Shown here: positions 23,868 to 34,395 of the stretch, one piece after another
Position numbering within the stretch: position 1 is the first letter of the stretch
Layout: each line of letters opens with the position of its first letter
Origin: Monoplex corrugatus
Lineage: Eukaryota > Mollusca > Gastropoda > Littorinimorpha > Ranellidae
Assembly: GCA_030674185.1 (NCBI GenBank)
Contig: CM060307.1
Coordinates: 60,433,981 to 60,497,980, forward strand
Reading direction: 5' to 3'
Length of the DNA stretch: 64,000 nt
Program-made: the position numbers and the translations under genes
The notes under the pieces: generated by a model
The model's database searches: none
What the model was told of the DNA's origin: nothing
Seen by the model: the letters and a program-made list of their open reading frames with translations, nothing else

Positions 23868-24641
23868 GTGGGACAGGATAGGGTGGAGGATATAGTTGAA
23901 CCTCATGGCCTTGGTACACAAAATGAAAGGGGAGGGACACTTGTAGAATGGGCACAGATGAATGAGTTCATAGTAGGAAACACCTGGTTTAAGCAGCCTA
24001 ATAGAAGAAAAAGGACTTGGATGAGTCCAAGAGATAATACCAAAAATCAGATTGACTACATCCTGATTAATAAAAGATTTAGAAATTCTTTACTGTCAGC
24101 AAAAACACTACCAGGCGCAGACTGCAACAGTGACCACAGTCCTGTAGTGGGAAGATTTTGGCTGAAATTGAGGAAAAGGAAACAGACCAAAAGTAACATC
24201 AAACTAAATCTTGGACTCTTAAAGACAGATGAAGTGATCCGTAAAAAAAATAACGTACATGTTCAAAACAAATTCAGTGCTCTGGAAGACGTTGGTGACA
24301 GTGAGGAACAGTGGACAAAGTTGAGAAATTCGATAAATGAAGCATGTGAAGAAATCCCTAGAGTAGAGAGAAAAATAAAAAAGAACTGGATGACAAAAGA
24401 AATTTTAGGCTTGATGGAGGAACAGAGGAAGGCAAACAGAAACGAGGAGATATGCAGGAAGATAAACAAAGAAATCAGGAATAGGTGCAATGAAGCTAAG
24501 GAAGTTTGGCTGAAAAGAAGATGCAAAGAAATAGAAGACCGACACAAAACGGATCCTCAGGGTATGCACAGAAGAAATGAAGAAATATTTTTTTTGTCCA
24601 CAGAAAAAGTAGATCTACATGCACATCAACTGGTTGCTTAA
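23868..24641 (+). pseudogene. LINE apurinic-type endonuclease C-terminal part and linker
   Basis: A frame of 257 codons covers residues after GDFNA: RRKRTWMSPRDNTKNQIDYI, then the SDHSPVV motif that holds the catalytic His of this endonuclease family, then a Lys/Glu-rich linker. The N-terminal catalytic residues are outside the copy. The frame ends shortly after a poly-T run at 24590, where the match is lost. Confidence 0.75.
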
Positions 24642-24664
24642 AGTCGAAAGGTGGTACGCTTATC

Positions 24665-25267
24665 ATGGAAAAAGACAAAATATTAGATAGATGGGGAGAG
24701 TACATTAAAGACCCTTTTGAAGATGACAGAAATGAAGAACACATTATAAGAAAGAACGTTGAAGGACCACCCATAATGAAAAATGAAGTTAGAGCGGCAC
24801 TGAAAAAGATGAAACCAGGAAAAGCCCCAGGACCAGATAATATTACTACAGAGATGATTGAAGCCCTGGAGAAATTTGGTATTGAAAAAATAAGAGTCCT
24901 CCTAAATGGGATTTGTGACACTAGAAAAATCCCCAAAGATATGTCAAAATCAACTTTCATTGCAGTTCCAGAGAAAACACAGGCTGTTGAATGCGAACTC
25001 CATCGCACAATCAGCTTTATGAGTTATGTAACAAAACTCCTATTAAGAATGATCATGATGAGGACGAGGAACAGAATCAAAAGAGAAATAGCAAAAGAAC
25101 AGTGTGGATTTGTCGAAGGGAAAGGAACTGTTAATTCCATATACATCCTAAGAACTATCATAGAGAGGTCAATCGAGATGAATAAGGATTTCTATTTATG
25201 CTTTGTTGATTATACCAAGGCTTTCGATCGGGTAAGACATGAAGAATTGATCAACCAACTAGAATGA
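24665..25267 (+). pseudogene. LINE reverse transcriptase, first half
   Basis: A 200-codon frame spans the RT fingers and motif A. MKPGKAPGPDNITTEMI is followed by a degraded block and then QCGFVEGKGTVNSI and DFYLCFVDYTKAFDRV. A TGA after NQLE replaces the expected continuation, and the RT match goes on beyond it (NIDGKDLRII). Confidence 0.75.
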
Positions 25268-25507
25268 CTCAATATTGATGGAAAAGATCTACGAATAATC
25301 AGAAATATACATTGGGAACGAACAGCTGCAATGAGAATAGAAAACGGTAAAAGCTTTTTCCAAAATATCAAAAGAGACGTCAGAGTAGGTTGTGTTTTGT
25401 CACCAGATCTGTTTTCACATTACAGTGAAAACATCATGAGAAACCTAGAAGAAGACCCTGGATTAAAGTAAACGATAACATTCGATACGCAGATGACACC
25501 GTGCTAA

Positions 25508-26167
25508 TTGCAGAAAGTGAAAGGGACAGGTCTACAAAACCTCGTGAATATACTAGAAATAGAAAGCAAAGGTAAGGGCTTGGAACTAAACAGCAAAAAG
25601 ACTGAAGTCATGGTGATCAGTAAAAAACATGAAATCTCCTCACGCAAAATAACTGCAAACGGCACAACCTTGAGACAGGTTGATAAGTTTAAACATCTGG
25701 GAACGGTCATTTCACCAGACGGCAGATGCACATCAGAAATAGCCAGCAGAATCGGCCAAGCCAAAACAGCATTCAAGAAGATGAAAAGCATTCTTACCAA
25801 CAAATGCTTATCAATTAACATCAGGAAGAGAGTTCTTGAATGTTATATAGAACCGATAATGTTATACGGTTGTGAAGCGTGGACAGTCAACAAGCAAAGC
25901 CAGAACAAGATTGAGGCAGCCGAGATGTGAATTCTAAGAAGAATGTTGACAATTACATGGACAGCAAAGAAAACAAACGTGACAGTCTTGTTGGAGGCAG
26001 ACACAAGAAGATCATTCATAAGGAAGATTAGGAAAAGACAGGCAACATTTACAGGTCATTTTATGAGGAAAGGGGAATTAGCGTACCTGGTCACAACAAA
26101 TAAGCTGGAGGGAAAGAGACCGCCAGGTAGACCCAGTGAAAAAATATTGGACGGACTTGCAGAGTGA
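25508..26167 (+). pseudogene. LINE reverse transcriptase, C-terminal part
   Basis: Two frames separated by one TGA (25927-25929) carry GLELNSKKTEVMVISKKHE, FKHLGTVISPDGRCTSEIAS, RVLECYIEPIMLYGCEAWTV, and after the stop LRRMLTITWTAKKTNVTVL and GHFMRKGELAYLVTTNKLEG, then KRPPGRP. These are the usual thumb and post-thumb segments of such LINEs. Confidence 0.75.
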
Positions 26168-26280
26168 GTGAAGACAAAGAGGGTGGAAGATGTGCTTGCG
26201 GCAACAAGGGATAGAAAAGATGGAAGGCCATGATCGTCAACGCATGTGGCAAGGCACTTGATGATGAATGATGATGATGA

Positions 26281-26342
<62 letters not shown>

Positions 26343-26365
26343 GATAATAACAAGTAAGGGGAAAG

Positions 26366-26996
26366 GGGTGTTCTCAAAAAGAAAAAAGCTGACCATATAT
26401 CTCCTCTCCTGGCACAACTTCACTGGCTCCCTGTATCAAAGCGCATACAGTACAAACTAGACACCATGTGCTACAAAAGCCTCAATAACGCAGCCCCCGA
26501 TTACCTGTCAAGCCTACTTGATATCTATGTTCCCTTACGTACCCTCCGCTCTGCCTCCGATCCTCTGACTTTTCGCTTTCCACGCACTAAGCTCAATACC
26601 TATGGTCCACGAGCCTTCTCTGTTTCTGGTCCACTTTCCTGGAACAAACTTCCTCTCTCTGTCCGTCAGCAACCTACTTTTGTCTCCTTCAAGTCCGCTC
26701 TCAAAACTCACCTTTTCTCCTCTGCATAAAATCCTGATCTCACTCAACCCCCCTCTGTAGCCTGTCTCCACTCGGAGGGGAATCGCATTGTAATATATAT
26801 TTGTATATAATATGCTCTCTATAATTTTCCATTGCTTTTATTCTTTTTCCCCATTTATAGCCATGTGTAAGTGCGTGTGTGCGTGTGTGTGCGCGCGTGC
26901 GTAAGTGTATGTTCAGCGCTTAGATTTGATTTTTATCGAGATTTTGCGCTATATAAATATTATAATTATTATTATTATTATTATTATTATTATCAT
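26366..26996 (+). mobile_element. L2/CR1-like LINE 3' end
   Basis: A frame ending at 26729 carries SPLLAQLHWLPVSKRIQYKL, YLSSLLDIYVPLRTLRS and AFSVSGPLSWNKLPLSVRQQ, then SFKSALKTHLF. This is the C-terminal signature seen across L2/CR1-type LINEs. The 3'UTR ends with gcgctatataaatattataa and an ATT repeat (26957-26993). Only about 0.6 kb of the 3' end is present, fused right after the other LINE's tail. Confidence 0.8.
26466..26729 (+). pseudogene. L2/CR1-like ORF2 C-terminal fragment
   Basis: An 87-codon uninterrupted piece of the C-terminal domain that follows the reverse transcriptase. The match in frame extends upstream to about 26370. It has no RT domain and is non-functional. Confidence 0.75.
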
Positions 26997-26999
26997 CAT

Positions 27000-27930
27000 C
27001 TAATTATACAGAGGTCAATATCTTTTCTTTATTATGGAAGTATCACATCAAAATAGCATATCTCTATTTTGCTTGATTTAAAGGAAGAATTTCTTCTTAA
27101 AACAATGAAAGAATTAAACCTTTTCAGGAAAACAAGCAATAAATAAAACAGACAGACAAACAAACAAGGAAATGAAAAACAGGAAGTGAATTTAAAGACA
27201 AGGCTCGCATTGAGTTCTACGTACAAGTTTATACAGTGATTTTACATTTATAGATCTAGATTGCAATAAACTTTCGATAAAAAAAAACATAAATGGCAAA
27301 TGCTCGCTGAACATTGTCCTCTTGAATTGTGTGTACGTGTGTGTGTGCGTGTATGTGTGTGCGCGCTTATGATCCCTGAATGTCTGTGTGTAAGGTGGGG
27401 AGAGATTTTATGAGACTATTGAAATATATTACTAAAGGGAAAACAGGGTTTTGACCATCTGCTTATACAGAGGCCATTATATTTTATTTATTATAATGAG
27501 TTTCGTATTTAAAGACCGCTTCGCTACTTTGAACAGACATTTTTAAAGGAAAACGTTGTTTATTATTTAAAAAATAGAAAAAAATCTCCTTTTTCCCACA
27601 TGTTCGCCTACCAAGGAGTGATAAAGAAAATAGGATGCACTTTGAATTTTACCAGTATACGGAGATCTTACTCTTCCATACCAACAATTTTAGAGCTTTT
27701 GGGGAGTATTCATTTGCCTGTTGAGACCAAACCATTGAATGCCTGTCGATACATATTGAGGATAAACATTTGAGTGCAAACAAATGCTCCTTCGCTAGCA
27801 TAGGAAAAACCTGTTGTTCTCATATCTTTTTAAATGATGGCATAGTAGAGCGTCTACATTGCAGTATCAAGCATAAACTTTGCAAATGCACGATTCAATT
27901 TCATTGTAAGCACAAAGGGGATTGAAAAAT
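27000..27930. other. No recognised feature
   Basis: AT-rich unique DNA with a short GT patch at 27328-27365. Confidence 0.6.
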
Positions 27931-28110
27931 GTTCTGCGTGTGATTACACATGGAGGGGATACAGGCACTGGATGGTCTGCATACATGTTCACCCGGAGAT
28001 CGGAAAAGTTTCCACCCTTTCCCCACCAGGTGGAGTTGTCTAGGCGGATTGAACCCAGGAACTTCGACTGGAAGTTCTATGTTTACCCACTCGTCTACCG
28101 CACCCGTCGT
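27930..28110 (-). mobile_element. SINE head, reversed
   Basis: The reverse strand carries ctgggttcaatccgccta (B-box) and ggtggggaaagggtggaaac, then ccgatctccgggtgaacatg. It is the same family as at 1330-1745, truncated after the body start. Confidence 0.65.
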
Positions 28111-28205
28111 ACATTTTGAAGATAATGCAATTGTCCTGATTGACTTGGCTTGATATCAAGTCAGGTCAACTTATTATCTCTCAGTAATAAATTAGAATGT
28201 GGTCA

Positions 28206-28433
28206 GTTTACATGTAAAAAAAAAAAAAAGTTGACATGTGCTTGGATCTTGATATTAACTTTTAAACCTCCAATGTGTAAAATATTATGTATATTTTGTA
28301 TGTTGTGTGGTGTTATGTCAACAATTTTTTTTTTGCATGTATATATGATTTGATATTATTTTTCGTTACCACATTGTGTTTGATATCCGTTTGTTGTAAA
28401 ACAAAAAAATGAATAATAAAAAAAAAGTATTAA
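28206..28433 (+). mobile_element. 228-bp retroposed insertion with target-site duplication
   Basis: The segment is flanked by a perfect 17-bp direct repeat, aaattagaatgtggtca, at 28189-28205 and 28434-28450. It ends in an A-rich tail (gaataataaaaaaaaag), as expected for LINE-mediated insertion. An internal A-run of 13 lies at 28217-28229. No coding match is seen. It could be a 5'-truncated LINE 3'UTR. Confidence 0.75.
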
Positions 28434-29170
28434 AAATTAGAATGTGGTCATTATGCACACACATCAAAACAAAAAACAAAAAAACCTCGTGATTTTGAAA
28501 ATGTTTTATGTAAATATCATATATATATGTACATGTGTCACTATTCTAAGATACATGATGACCAATTTAACATGTACATCTGTCATTCTTAAACACTTAA
28601 AATACACACACAAACCTATAAACACACATACAAACCACACACACACAGACATACAGACACACACGCACGCATACGTACACGCACACACATACATGCAAGT
28701 ACCCACGAACTTACGGTACCTACAGCTATACATAGGCCTACGTACAGTGCGCGTGAACATACATATACCATAGGGCGTTTACACTTACGCGCGCGCACGC
28801 ACTTAGGCACGGGGCACACTCAGCCTACAACCCTGTACTATTTCTGGTTATTGGTACTGATGATAAATGTATGAATTTTACAAATCACGACGAACGATGG
28901 TTGACTAAGCATTGTTTAATTAATAAATTTCAAAAGCAATATACACAAATAAACAAATGTTGTCCGAAATTCCTCTCATGGATCGGTTCTTTTACTCTAA
29001 TATTTTTGATTCCCTAAACAGACTTTGATACAACCAAATCAGCAACCGCACGTGTAGGTTTTATTGTATCACATACTCGTAGAATGGTTAAATTATGCAT
29101 TTACTTGCCGCTGTAGCCAAATGCTATGTTGCGTTTTTGTATGTATGTTCGTTCGTTTGTTTGTTTGTTT

Positions 29171-29175
<5 letters not shown>

Positions 29176-29262
<87 letters not shown>

Positions 29263-29271
29263 TGTGTGTGT
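29176..29271. repeat. GT microsatellite
   Basis: GT array flanked on both sides by TTTG repeats. Confidence 0.97.
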
Positions 29272-29439
29272 TTTGTTTGTTTGTTTGTTTTGTTTTGTTT
29301 TGTTTTTCTGGCCCCATTTTCGACGCCACATTAGTAGGCCTATCCACAGAATCTGGAACAATTTTTTACACTGTTATAATGATAATGATGATGGGGATCG
29401 TCAGATGCTGTGGAGGTTCATTGTGGTTTGAGACTGCGT

Positions 29440-29625
29440 GTTAAGCTGTACTCTACGCTTCACATAATATCCTGATGTCAGAACGTCAAACACGCACGCC
29501 ACTTTAGAGGCCCTGTAAGACATGTCTGTGGCTTATGGAAGCACGATAATTACCGCGCACACCCACTGGAGACAGAGTCTACAAGCTATGCAGCAACATA
29601 GAGCCTGCACCGTGCGCATTAAACA
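29440..29625 (+). mobile_element. SINE body fragment
   Basis: It contains ggccctgtaagacatgtc, cttatggaagcacgataa, cacacccactggagacagag and ctgcaccgtgcgcattaaac, which align in order with the 3' part of the 38430-38765 copy. The head is absent. Confidence 0.5.
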
Positions 29626-29669
29626 ACGTATGCATAAACGCATCTGAGAAAACATTGGAGAAACACACA

Positions 29670-29680
29670 CAACGCGCGCG

Positions 29681-29719
<39 letters not shown>

Positions 29720-29753
29720 CACACACACACCACGCACGCACGCACGCACGCAC
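29670..29753. repeat. CG/CA/CACG microsatellite
   Basis: A CG run, CA run and CACG run, 130 bp before the Penelope-like element. Confidence 0.95.
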
Positions 29754-29879
29754 ATTTCGGTCAAATATTACTTTTAAAACAAATAAAACTACCATTTCCA
29801 GGAAGCTCTGTGTTAATAGTGAATTTCACGCCCACGGCGTGTGTGTTTGTGCGTGTGCTATTTGTTTTGTCGAGTTATG

Positions 29880-31960
29880 GCTATGGAAGCATGCCAAGAT
29901 ATCCAAACTTATCAACAATCTCATAACCTCTAAGCAGCTGCCCCCCCCACTGCCAGACTACTCATCAAACAACTTCCAGTCCAATCACTTTTTTATTTAC
30001 TTCCCAAAATACATAAAGCCAACAATCCTGGCCGTCCTATCGTGTCAGCTTGCAACTGCCCAACTGAAAACATTTCTCAGTTTCTTGACCACATTTTGCA
30101 ACCTATAGTCCAGTCTTTGCCTACCTTCATCAAAGACACTAACCATACATTGAATCTGATTCAAATAATAAATGAAGACCACACCTTCAAACCCCAATAC
30201 CTGTTCACTTTGGATGTGACCTCTTTGTACACCAGCATACCCCACTCCGACGGGTTAAAAGCTCTCCAGCATTTTCTGGACAAACGACGTGACCAAACAT
30301 TGTCTACTTCAACCCTCGTCCGACTTGCGGAGCTGGTCCTTACAATGAACACATTTTCGTTTGGCGATGAGACATTCTTGCAAGTTAGCGGAGTCGCCAT
30401 GGGTACAAAGATGGGCCCCAGCTATGCCTGTTTGTTCATGGGATATTTGGAGGAACAAATCCTACAACAATACAAGAAACCCAAATCTGAAATTTACAAA
30501 AGATACATAGATGATTGCATTGGCATGACATCCCTCGATCATGACCAACTTTTGCAATTCATCCATTACGTCCAAACGTTTCACCCATTCATCAAGTTCA
30601 CATATGAAATTTCAAACACATCCATAAGCTTCCTTGATATCGAAGTTTCCCTTCAATCTGAACAACTAGTCACTACAGTCCACTACAAACCTACAGACTC
30701 ACATTCCTACCTGGACTATCAATCATCTCACACTTCCAGAAACAGCATTCCCTACTCGCAGTTCTTGAGACTACGACGCCTCTGCTCAGACGAAGACGAT
30801 TTCCAGGACAAAGCAGTTGAAATGACTAGATTTTTCCTGCGCAGACATTACCCACTCGAGGTCATCAATGAAGCCCGGAAAAAAGTCAACTCTGTCTCTC
30901 GGCCAAATGCCCTCCATTCGAAGCCCAAAGCTGCCACAGAGGATCGGCCAGTCCTCAGTCTAGTTTACCACCCGTCCATGTACCTCGTAAAAAGGATCAT
31001 CTTGTCCAACTGGAACATTTTGCGATCCAGTCCCACTACAGGTGAAACCTTTGACCAGCGCCCTTTGATCGTCTACAAGAGAGACACAAATCTCCGCGAC
31101 TTGCTGGTGCATTCAAATCTCAGCAAACCAGTCAGCCAACCTCCAGGAACCTCTCCATGCAACAAACCTAAATGCAAGACTTGTCCTTTCTTGTGCTCAG
31201 CCACCACAGTCAAAAGCCCCAAATCTCATATGAGAATTACAAAACATTTCAACTGTCAAACTTACAACATTGTCTACTTGATCAGCTGCTCTAAATGTTC
31301 CCAACTGTATATTGGTGAAACTGGACGCACCCTTGACACACGTTTCAAAGAACACTTGGCTGATATCCGCCACCAAAGGGATAAAACTATCCCCAATCAC
31401 TTCAACCAATCAGACCACTCAATCAATGACATCCGAGTGAAAGGTCTGTGGCTTCTATACAACAACAGCAACATAGACAGGAAAGACAGAGAATCCCACC
31501 TCATAAATAAACTTGGAACAGGCAAACCATATGGTCTTAATGACAAACCATAAGTAATCCATTGCGCAACATAATTCAGACATTCCGTTTCATGTTTCTT
31601 CCTGTTCCCAGGCCTACCAGATTCATGGCACTGGGCACAATCTACTCCCTTACCTCTTGGCTCTTGCCCTGTGCCTTCTTCAGAACAGGGCTATACCGAT
31701 ATAGCATGGCCACTTCTCAAAATTGCAGAACTCATCTCACTTCCCTTTTGACATCATAGTTGCCTCCCCTCTCCCCACTTCTTACTACTGCTCATGACGA
31801 CATGGGCATTCCATTTCTTACCCACTGGACGAGGCGGCAGGGAAGTTTTTAGTCCCGTTTTTATTATCCATTGTTTGGTGTCTGTGATCTGTTTGTGACC
31901 GTGCGTTCGCGCTTGACAAAGGCTAGTTGGCCGAAAATTTGCGCTTGTTTTGTTTTGTCT
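29880..31960 (+). mobile_element. Penelope-like retroelement, 5'-truncated
   Basis: The element contains a reverse transcriptase and GIY-YIG endonuclease frame (next entry) and a 3' region of about 400 bp. Similarity starts around 29880 with KISKLINNLITSKQLPP, so the N-terminal part is missing. The 3' region includes the short hairpin-forming sequence ggctagttggcc at about 31921-31932. Its terminal part is also found at 412-610 and 17795-17895, which identifies those two as fragments of the same family. The true 3' boundary is not certain. Penelope-like elements are retroelements of animals distinct from LINEs and LTR elements. Confidence 0.85.
29934..31553 (+). CDS. Penelope-like reverse transcriptase / GIY-YIG endonuclease
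   Basis: The frame is open from 29934 to the TAA after 31550. The conserved run FYLLPKIHKANNPGRPIVSA lies at about 29991-30047. Counting from codon 30042 (GTG, not a real start), RT motif A is LDVTSLYTSIP (57-67), motif B is GVAMGTKMGPSYA (117-129) and motif C is RYIDD (154-158). A Cys-rich CNKPKCKTCPFLC segment precedes the GIY-YIG domain, whose core is IVYLIS...YIGETGRTLDTRF (about 410-436). The protein copies RNA and nicks target DNA. Upstream, an eight-C run at 29941-29948 breaks the frame: the match continues in a different frame as NNLITSKQLPP. No stop occurs in over 500 codons, so the copy is young or recently active, although 5'-truncated and frameshifted. Confidence 0.9.
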   Translation, partial: AAAPPTARLLIKQLPVQSLFYLLPKIHKANNPGRPIVSACNCPTENISQFLDHILQPIVQSLPTFIKDTNHTLNLIQIINEDHTFKPQYLFTLDVTSLYTSIPHSDGLKALQHFLDKRRDQTLSTSTLVRLAELVLTMNTFSFGDETFLQVSGVAMGTKMGPSYACLFMGYLEEQILQQYKKPKSEIYKRYIDDCIGMTSLDHDQLLQFIHYVQTFHPFIKFTYEISNTSISFLDIEVSLQSEQLVTTVHYKPTDSHSYLDYQSSHTSRNSIPYSQFLRLRRLCSDEDDFQDKAVEMTRFFLRRHYPLEVINEARKKVNSVSRPNALHSKPKAATEDRPVLSLVYHPSMYLVKRIILSNWNILRSSPTTGETFDQRPLIVYKRDTNLRDLLVHSNLSKPVSQPPGTSPCNKPKCKTCPFLCSATTVKSPKSHMRITKHFNCQTYNIVYLISCSKCSQLYIGETGRTLDTRFKEHLADIRHQRDKTIPNHFNQSDHSINDIRVKGLWLLYNNSNIDRKDRESHLINKLGTGKPYGLNDKP

Positions 31961-32059
31961 CGTTGGATACGCGCTTATAATTATTGGTTTTCTTGTTCTT
32001 CTGGTTCATGTTTGCTTGGGCGCGGGCAGTCACACTTGTTTTGGAGTTATGGTTATTGA

Positions 32060-33040
32060 TGGTTTTGTTATCCATCATGCCCCAACAAGGGGTTACAGCA
32101 CTGATTCCTTTGAACTTCCCATGTGTGTGTTGTGTGTGTATGACCAACACAATGAGTGTAATACTTCCTCTACGCTGTTCATGGCTCTCACGACAGAGCG
32201 CCTTGTAAATGAAGGGACATAACTCCTATACAATGAGATCCTAAAGTTATTCCCAGTTGTGTCGACTTTTACCACGCACGCAAGCTGAGAGAAAATTTCC
32301 GCGCGCGCGCGTATAGTTCTATAAATGTGTGAATGTGCGTGTGTATTTGTGTGTGTGTGTGCGTGTGTAAACGCAGAATGTTTGTGTTTGGTGAAGACAT
32401 GTATTCATTTATATATTTTTGCTCGTCTTTATTCTTTGCGACAAGTGAGAAGGGTCCCATGACCTCATCGAGAGATGACTTTAAGAGGTTATCCATCTTT
32501 TTTTTTTTTTTCAACCTGTCTACCGAAAGTGACGTCAGGGTTGAATTTGCACATTTGTTTGTATGTTTGCTTGTGTGTTTGTTCGTTCGTTTCCTTGGTT
32601 TTTTTCTGGAGGAAATAACACCAAAGATCTTTTTTCTTTTTTTTTTTGAAACGCAGTCAAGGCCCTATCTTAAAAGTGATGCCAAGGTCAAGCTCATACA
32701 TCTTTTTCCCGTGGGGTATTTGCGGTCTTTGAAAAAAAAAAGTGACTAAGTCACACGTCCCCCCCCCCCCCGGAGGTTTTGATGTGTTCTGGAAATGGAT
32801 TCTTCTTGTGTCAATCTGTTGGTATCTGCAACGAAGAATAAAACAGAATTAGGTCAATTGACAACTATTTTATTTTTAATTTCCTTCCATTCTCCGAGTC
32901 CTAGAACAGTAAAGACTAAGAAAGAAAAAAAAAGGTAAATGTCAATTGTCTTTTTTCTGCGAATGAAAATCCACTCAGGAAACCCCACGAGCAGGTTGGA
33001 AGGTAATTCCTGCCTACCCATCCCCCCCCCCCCCCTTCCT
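32060..33040. other. No recognised gene
   Basis: T-runs, a short CG/GT patch (32299-32370) and C-runs at 32759-32770 and 33024-33036. The 138-codon frame at 32333 has no domain. Confidence 0.6.
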
Positions 33041-33086
33041 GAAAAATGTTTAGACTGGGAAAAAAACAAAACAAAAAAAATGGCGA

Positions 33087-33299
33087 ATGGATATTTACAC
33101 TCATTTTAGGAGATACTTGGCTTCTGCCTTTTCCAATGCTTTCTCGTGGGCCAGCGACACTGGGGTTGACCTTCACCTTTCTCACAAAGAGGGACGCTTG
33201 TATGAGGAGTTTTGTAACCAACATTTGGGTCGTGTCTTTACTGCCCTCAAGAGGGTTTCTTATCTGGATCCCTCATTGCTAATGGTAGATCCTAGGTAA
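33087..33299 (+). other. Unrecognised open frame, possibly a transposon piece
   Basis: A 70-codon frame carries FRRYLASAFSNAFSWASDTG, then GRLYEEFCNQHLGRVFTAL and KRVSYLDPSLL. Composition is normal for protein, unlike nearby repeat-derived frames, so it may be a fragment of a real coding sequence. I do not recognise the family. It abuts the LINE fragments on the opposite strand. Confidence 0.3.
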
Positions 33300-34153
33300 T
33301 TGAATTGTTGAACAGTTCCTAGCTTCAGTCCATAGACAATTGTATCAGTAGTGATGGTGGTATTGCGGCTGGCTATCAACGTGGTCTTCTCTGCGCTGAT
33401 TTTTTTAATTGTGCCGTGATCATTCTGGATCTTCTCCATCACATGGCACCTGCGACGTTAGTGCATATGGAATTCATTTCGAGCGCGGAGACGTCATCTT
33501 GAGAAACTAAAACTGAAACTGAAGCCATGCCGTATCTTGTCTATGTTTCAGCAAAAGTTTAAACAAGTTTAGCGAGTTCTTTTTGCTCACTGCCTTGCCA
33601 GTCCATAAGTGTCATTTGAGAAGCGAAAGTTTGTGATGATTCTTCCTTCAGTACTGACTGTGCTGACATGATTTTCAAGAGCATCGACCATGATGCGTTC
33701 CAGGAATACGTTGAAAAATGTGGGAGAAGAGGCAGCTGGAAACGACCTTGTTTTTGAATCTTTGATGCCAGACCTCTTCCCCTTTTTCACAAGTATAATT
33801 ATATTCTGTGATACCGGCCGTCATTATCGCTGGCAAATTCTAGCAGGCGTAGTATCTTATCGCTGGTGGTGTCGTTGGAGCAGGAGCCCTAGAAAAAACT
33901 CTGGTCTTCATGGGCATCTATATCAACCTTGGCGTTCCAGTCACGCTGAACGATGAAGATGTCTATCTTGTCAACATTGATGATGACTGTTTGAAGCTGG
34001 GTGCTGAATTCTGCAATCGTCTGATGTGGGAGTGTATACATTTGCATTACTGTGGTGCTGGATGGTTTCGTTCGCGGATGAATGGTCATGATGATACTGC
34101 TGGCAACAGGGTACTGAGATGCTGCCCCTATTTCTATGACGTCACTTCATAAA
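33262..34153 (-). mobile_element. LINE fragments (endonuclease joined to reverse transcriptase)
   Basis: Read on the minus strand: an endonuclease piece with VIINVDKIDIFIVQRDWNAK (34000-33930 region), then SKTRSFPA joined directly to SPTFFNVFLERIMVDALENH with RFSNDTYGLA (33760-33590). A CTGAAA-tail retroposon follows, then KKISAEKTTLIA and FNYLGSTISNEGS (33410-33262). The sequence between the SKTRSFPGA block and the RT SPTLFN block is lost, an internal deletion of more than a kilobase in family terms. RFSNDTYGLA stands where RFADDIDGLA is expected, so the catalytic YADD/FADD site is destroyed. Confidence 0.75.
33437..33522 (+). mobile_element. Retroposon with CTGAAA tail, 5'-truncated, inside a LINE fragment
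   Basis: About 85 bp match the 3' end of the family (gacgttagtgcatatggaat ... actgaaactgaa). The copy splits a minus-strand LINE reverse transcriptase fragment. Confidence 0.7.
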
Positions 34154-34324
34154 AAAAATCTTCACCTTGACGTAATCTCTAATACATCCTTGACGTCATT
34201 TCCGGCAGAGATTAGAAAACATATTTTGAGAGATCATCACGCCCTTGCTTAATACCATACAACTTAACTGATTTATTAATACTTATTTTCGTTTCGTGAT
34301 TCGTCTTTTGTTACTTGGTTAATG

Positions 34325-34395
34325 TTCTGTTGTTGTGAAGTGCAATGAGCATGCTTCTGATATGAACCCTTTACGCTGTATAAATGAAGAATTTG
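34325..34395 (+). mobile_element. L2-type 3' tail remnant
   Basis: The text gtgaagtgcaatgagcatgc followed by ctttacgctgtataaatgaa resembles the 3' end of L2-type LINEs and their SINEs. It is short and degraded. Confidence 0.45.

Larger units (their letters stand above)
23830..26346 (+). mobile_element. Degenerate LINE with endonuclease and reverse transcriptase
   Basis: The 5'-truncated copy starts near the endonuclease motif MGDFNA, followed at once by a TAA at 23865-23867. It continues NQIDYILINKRF and GADCNSDHSPVVG (endonuclease C-terminus, to about 24165), KAPGPDNITTEMIEALEKFG (24823-24882), FVDYTKAFDRVRHEELINQL (RT motif A, 25204-25263), YADD at 25486-25497, and LYGCEAW (25864-25884). 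At least five stops or frameshifts interrupt it. The 3' end is a GAT/ATG repeat at 26257-26346. The endonuclease and C-terminal text resemble RTE-like LINEs, but the clade is tentative. Confidence 0.85.

Noticed and set aside
26091..26423. Minus-strand frame with poly-Ile
   Set aside because: It is the complement of the LINE tail GAT repeat.
31780..31990. Hammerhead ribozyme, known from some Penelope-like element ends
   Set aside because: The CUGAUGA and GAAA core pair was not found in this region on either strand by eye.
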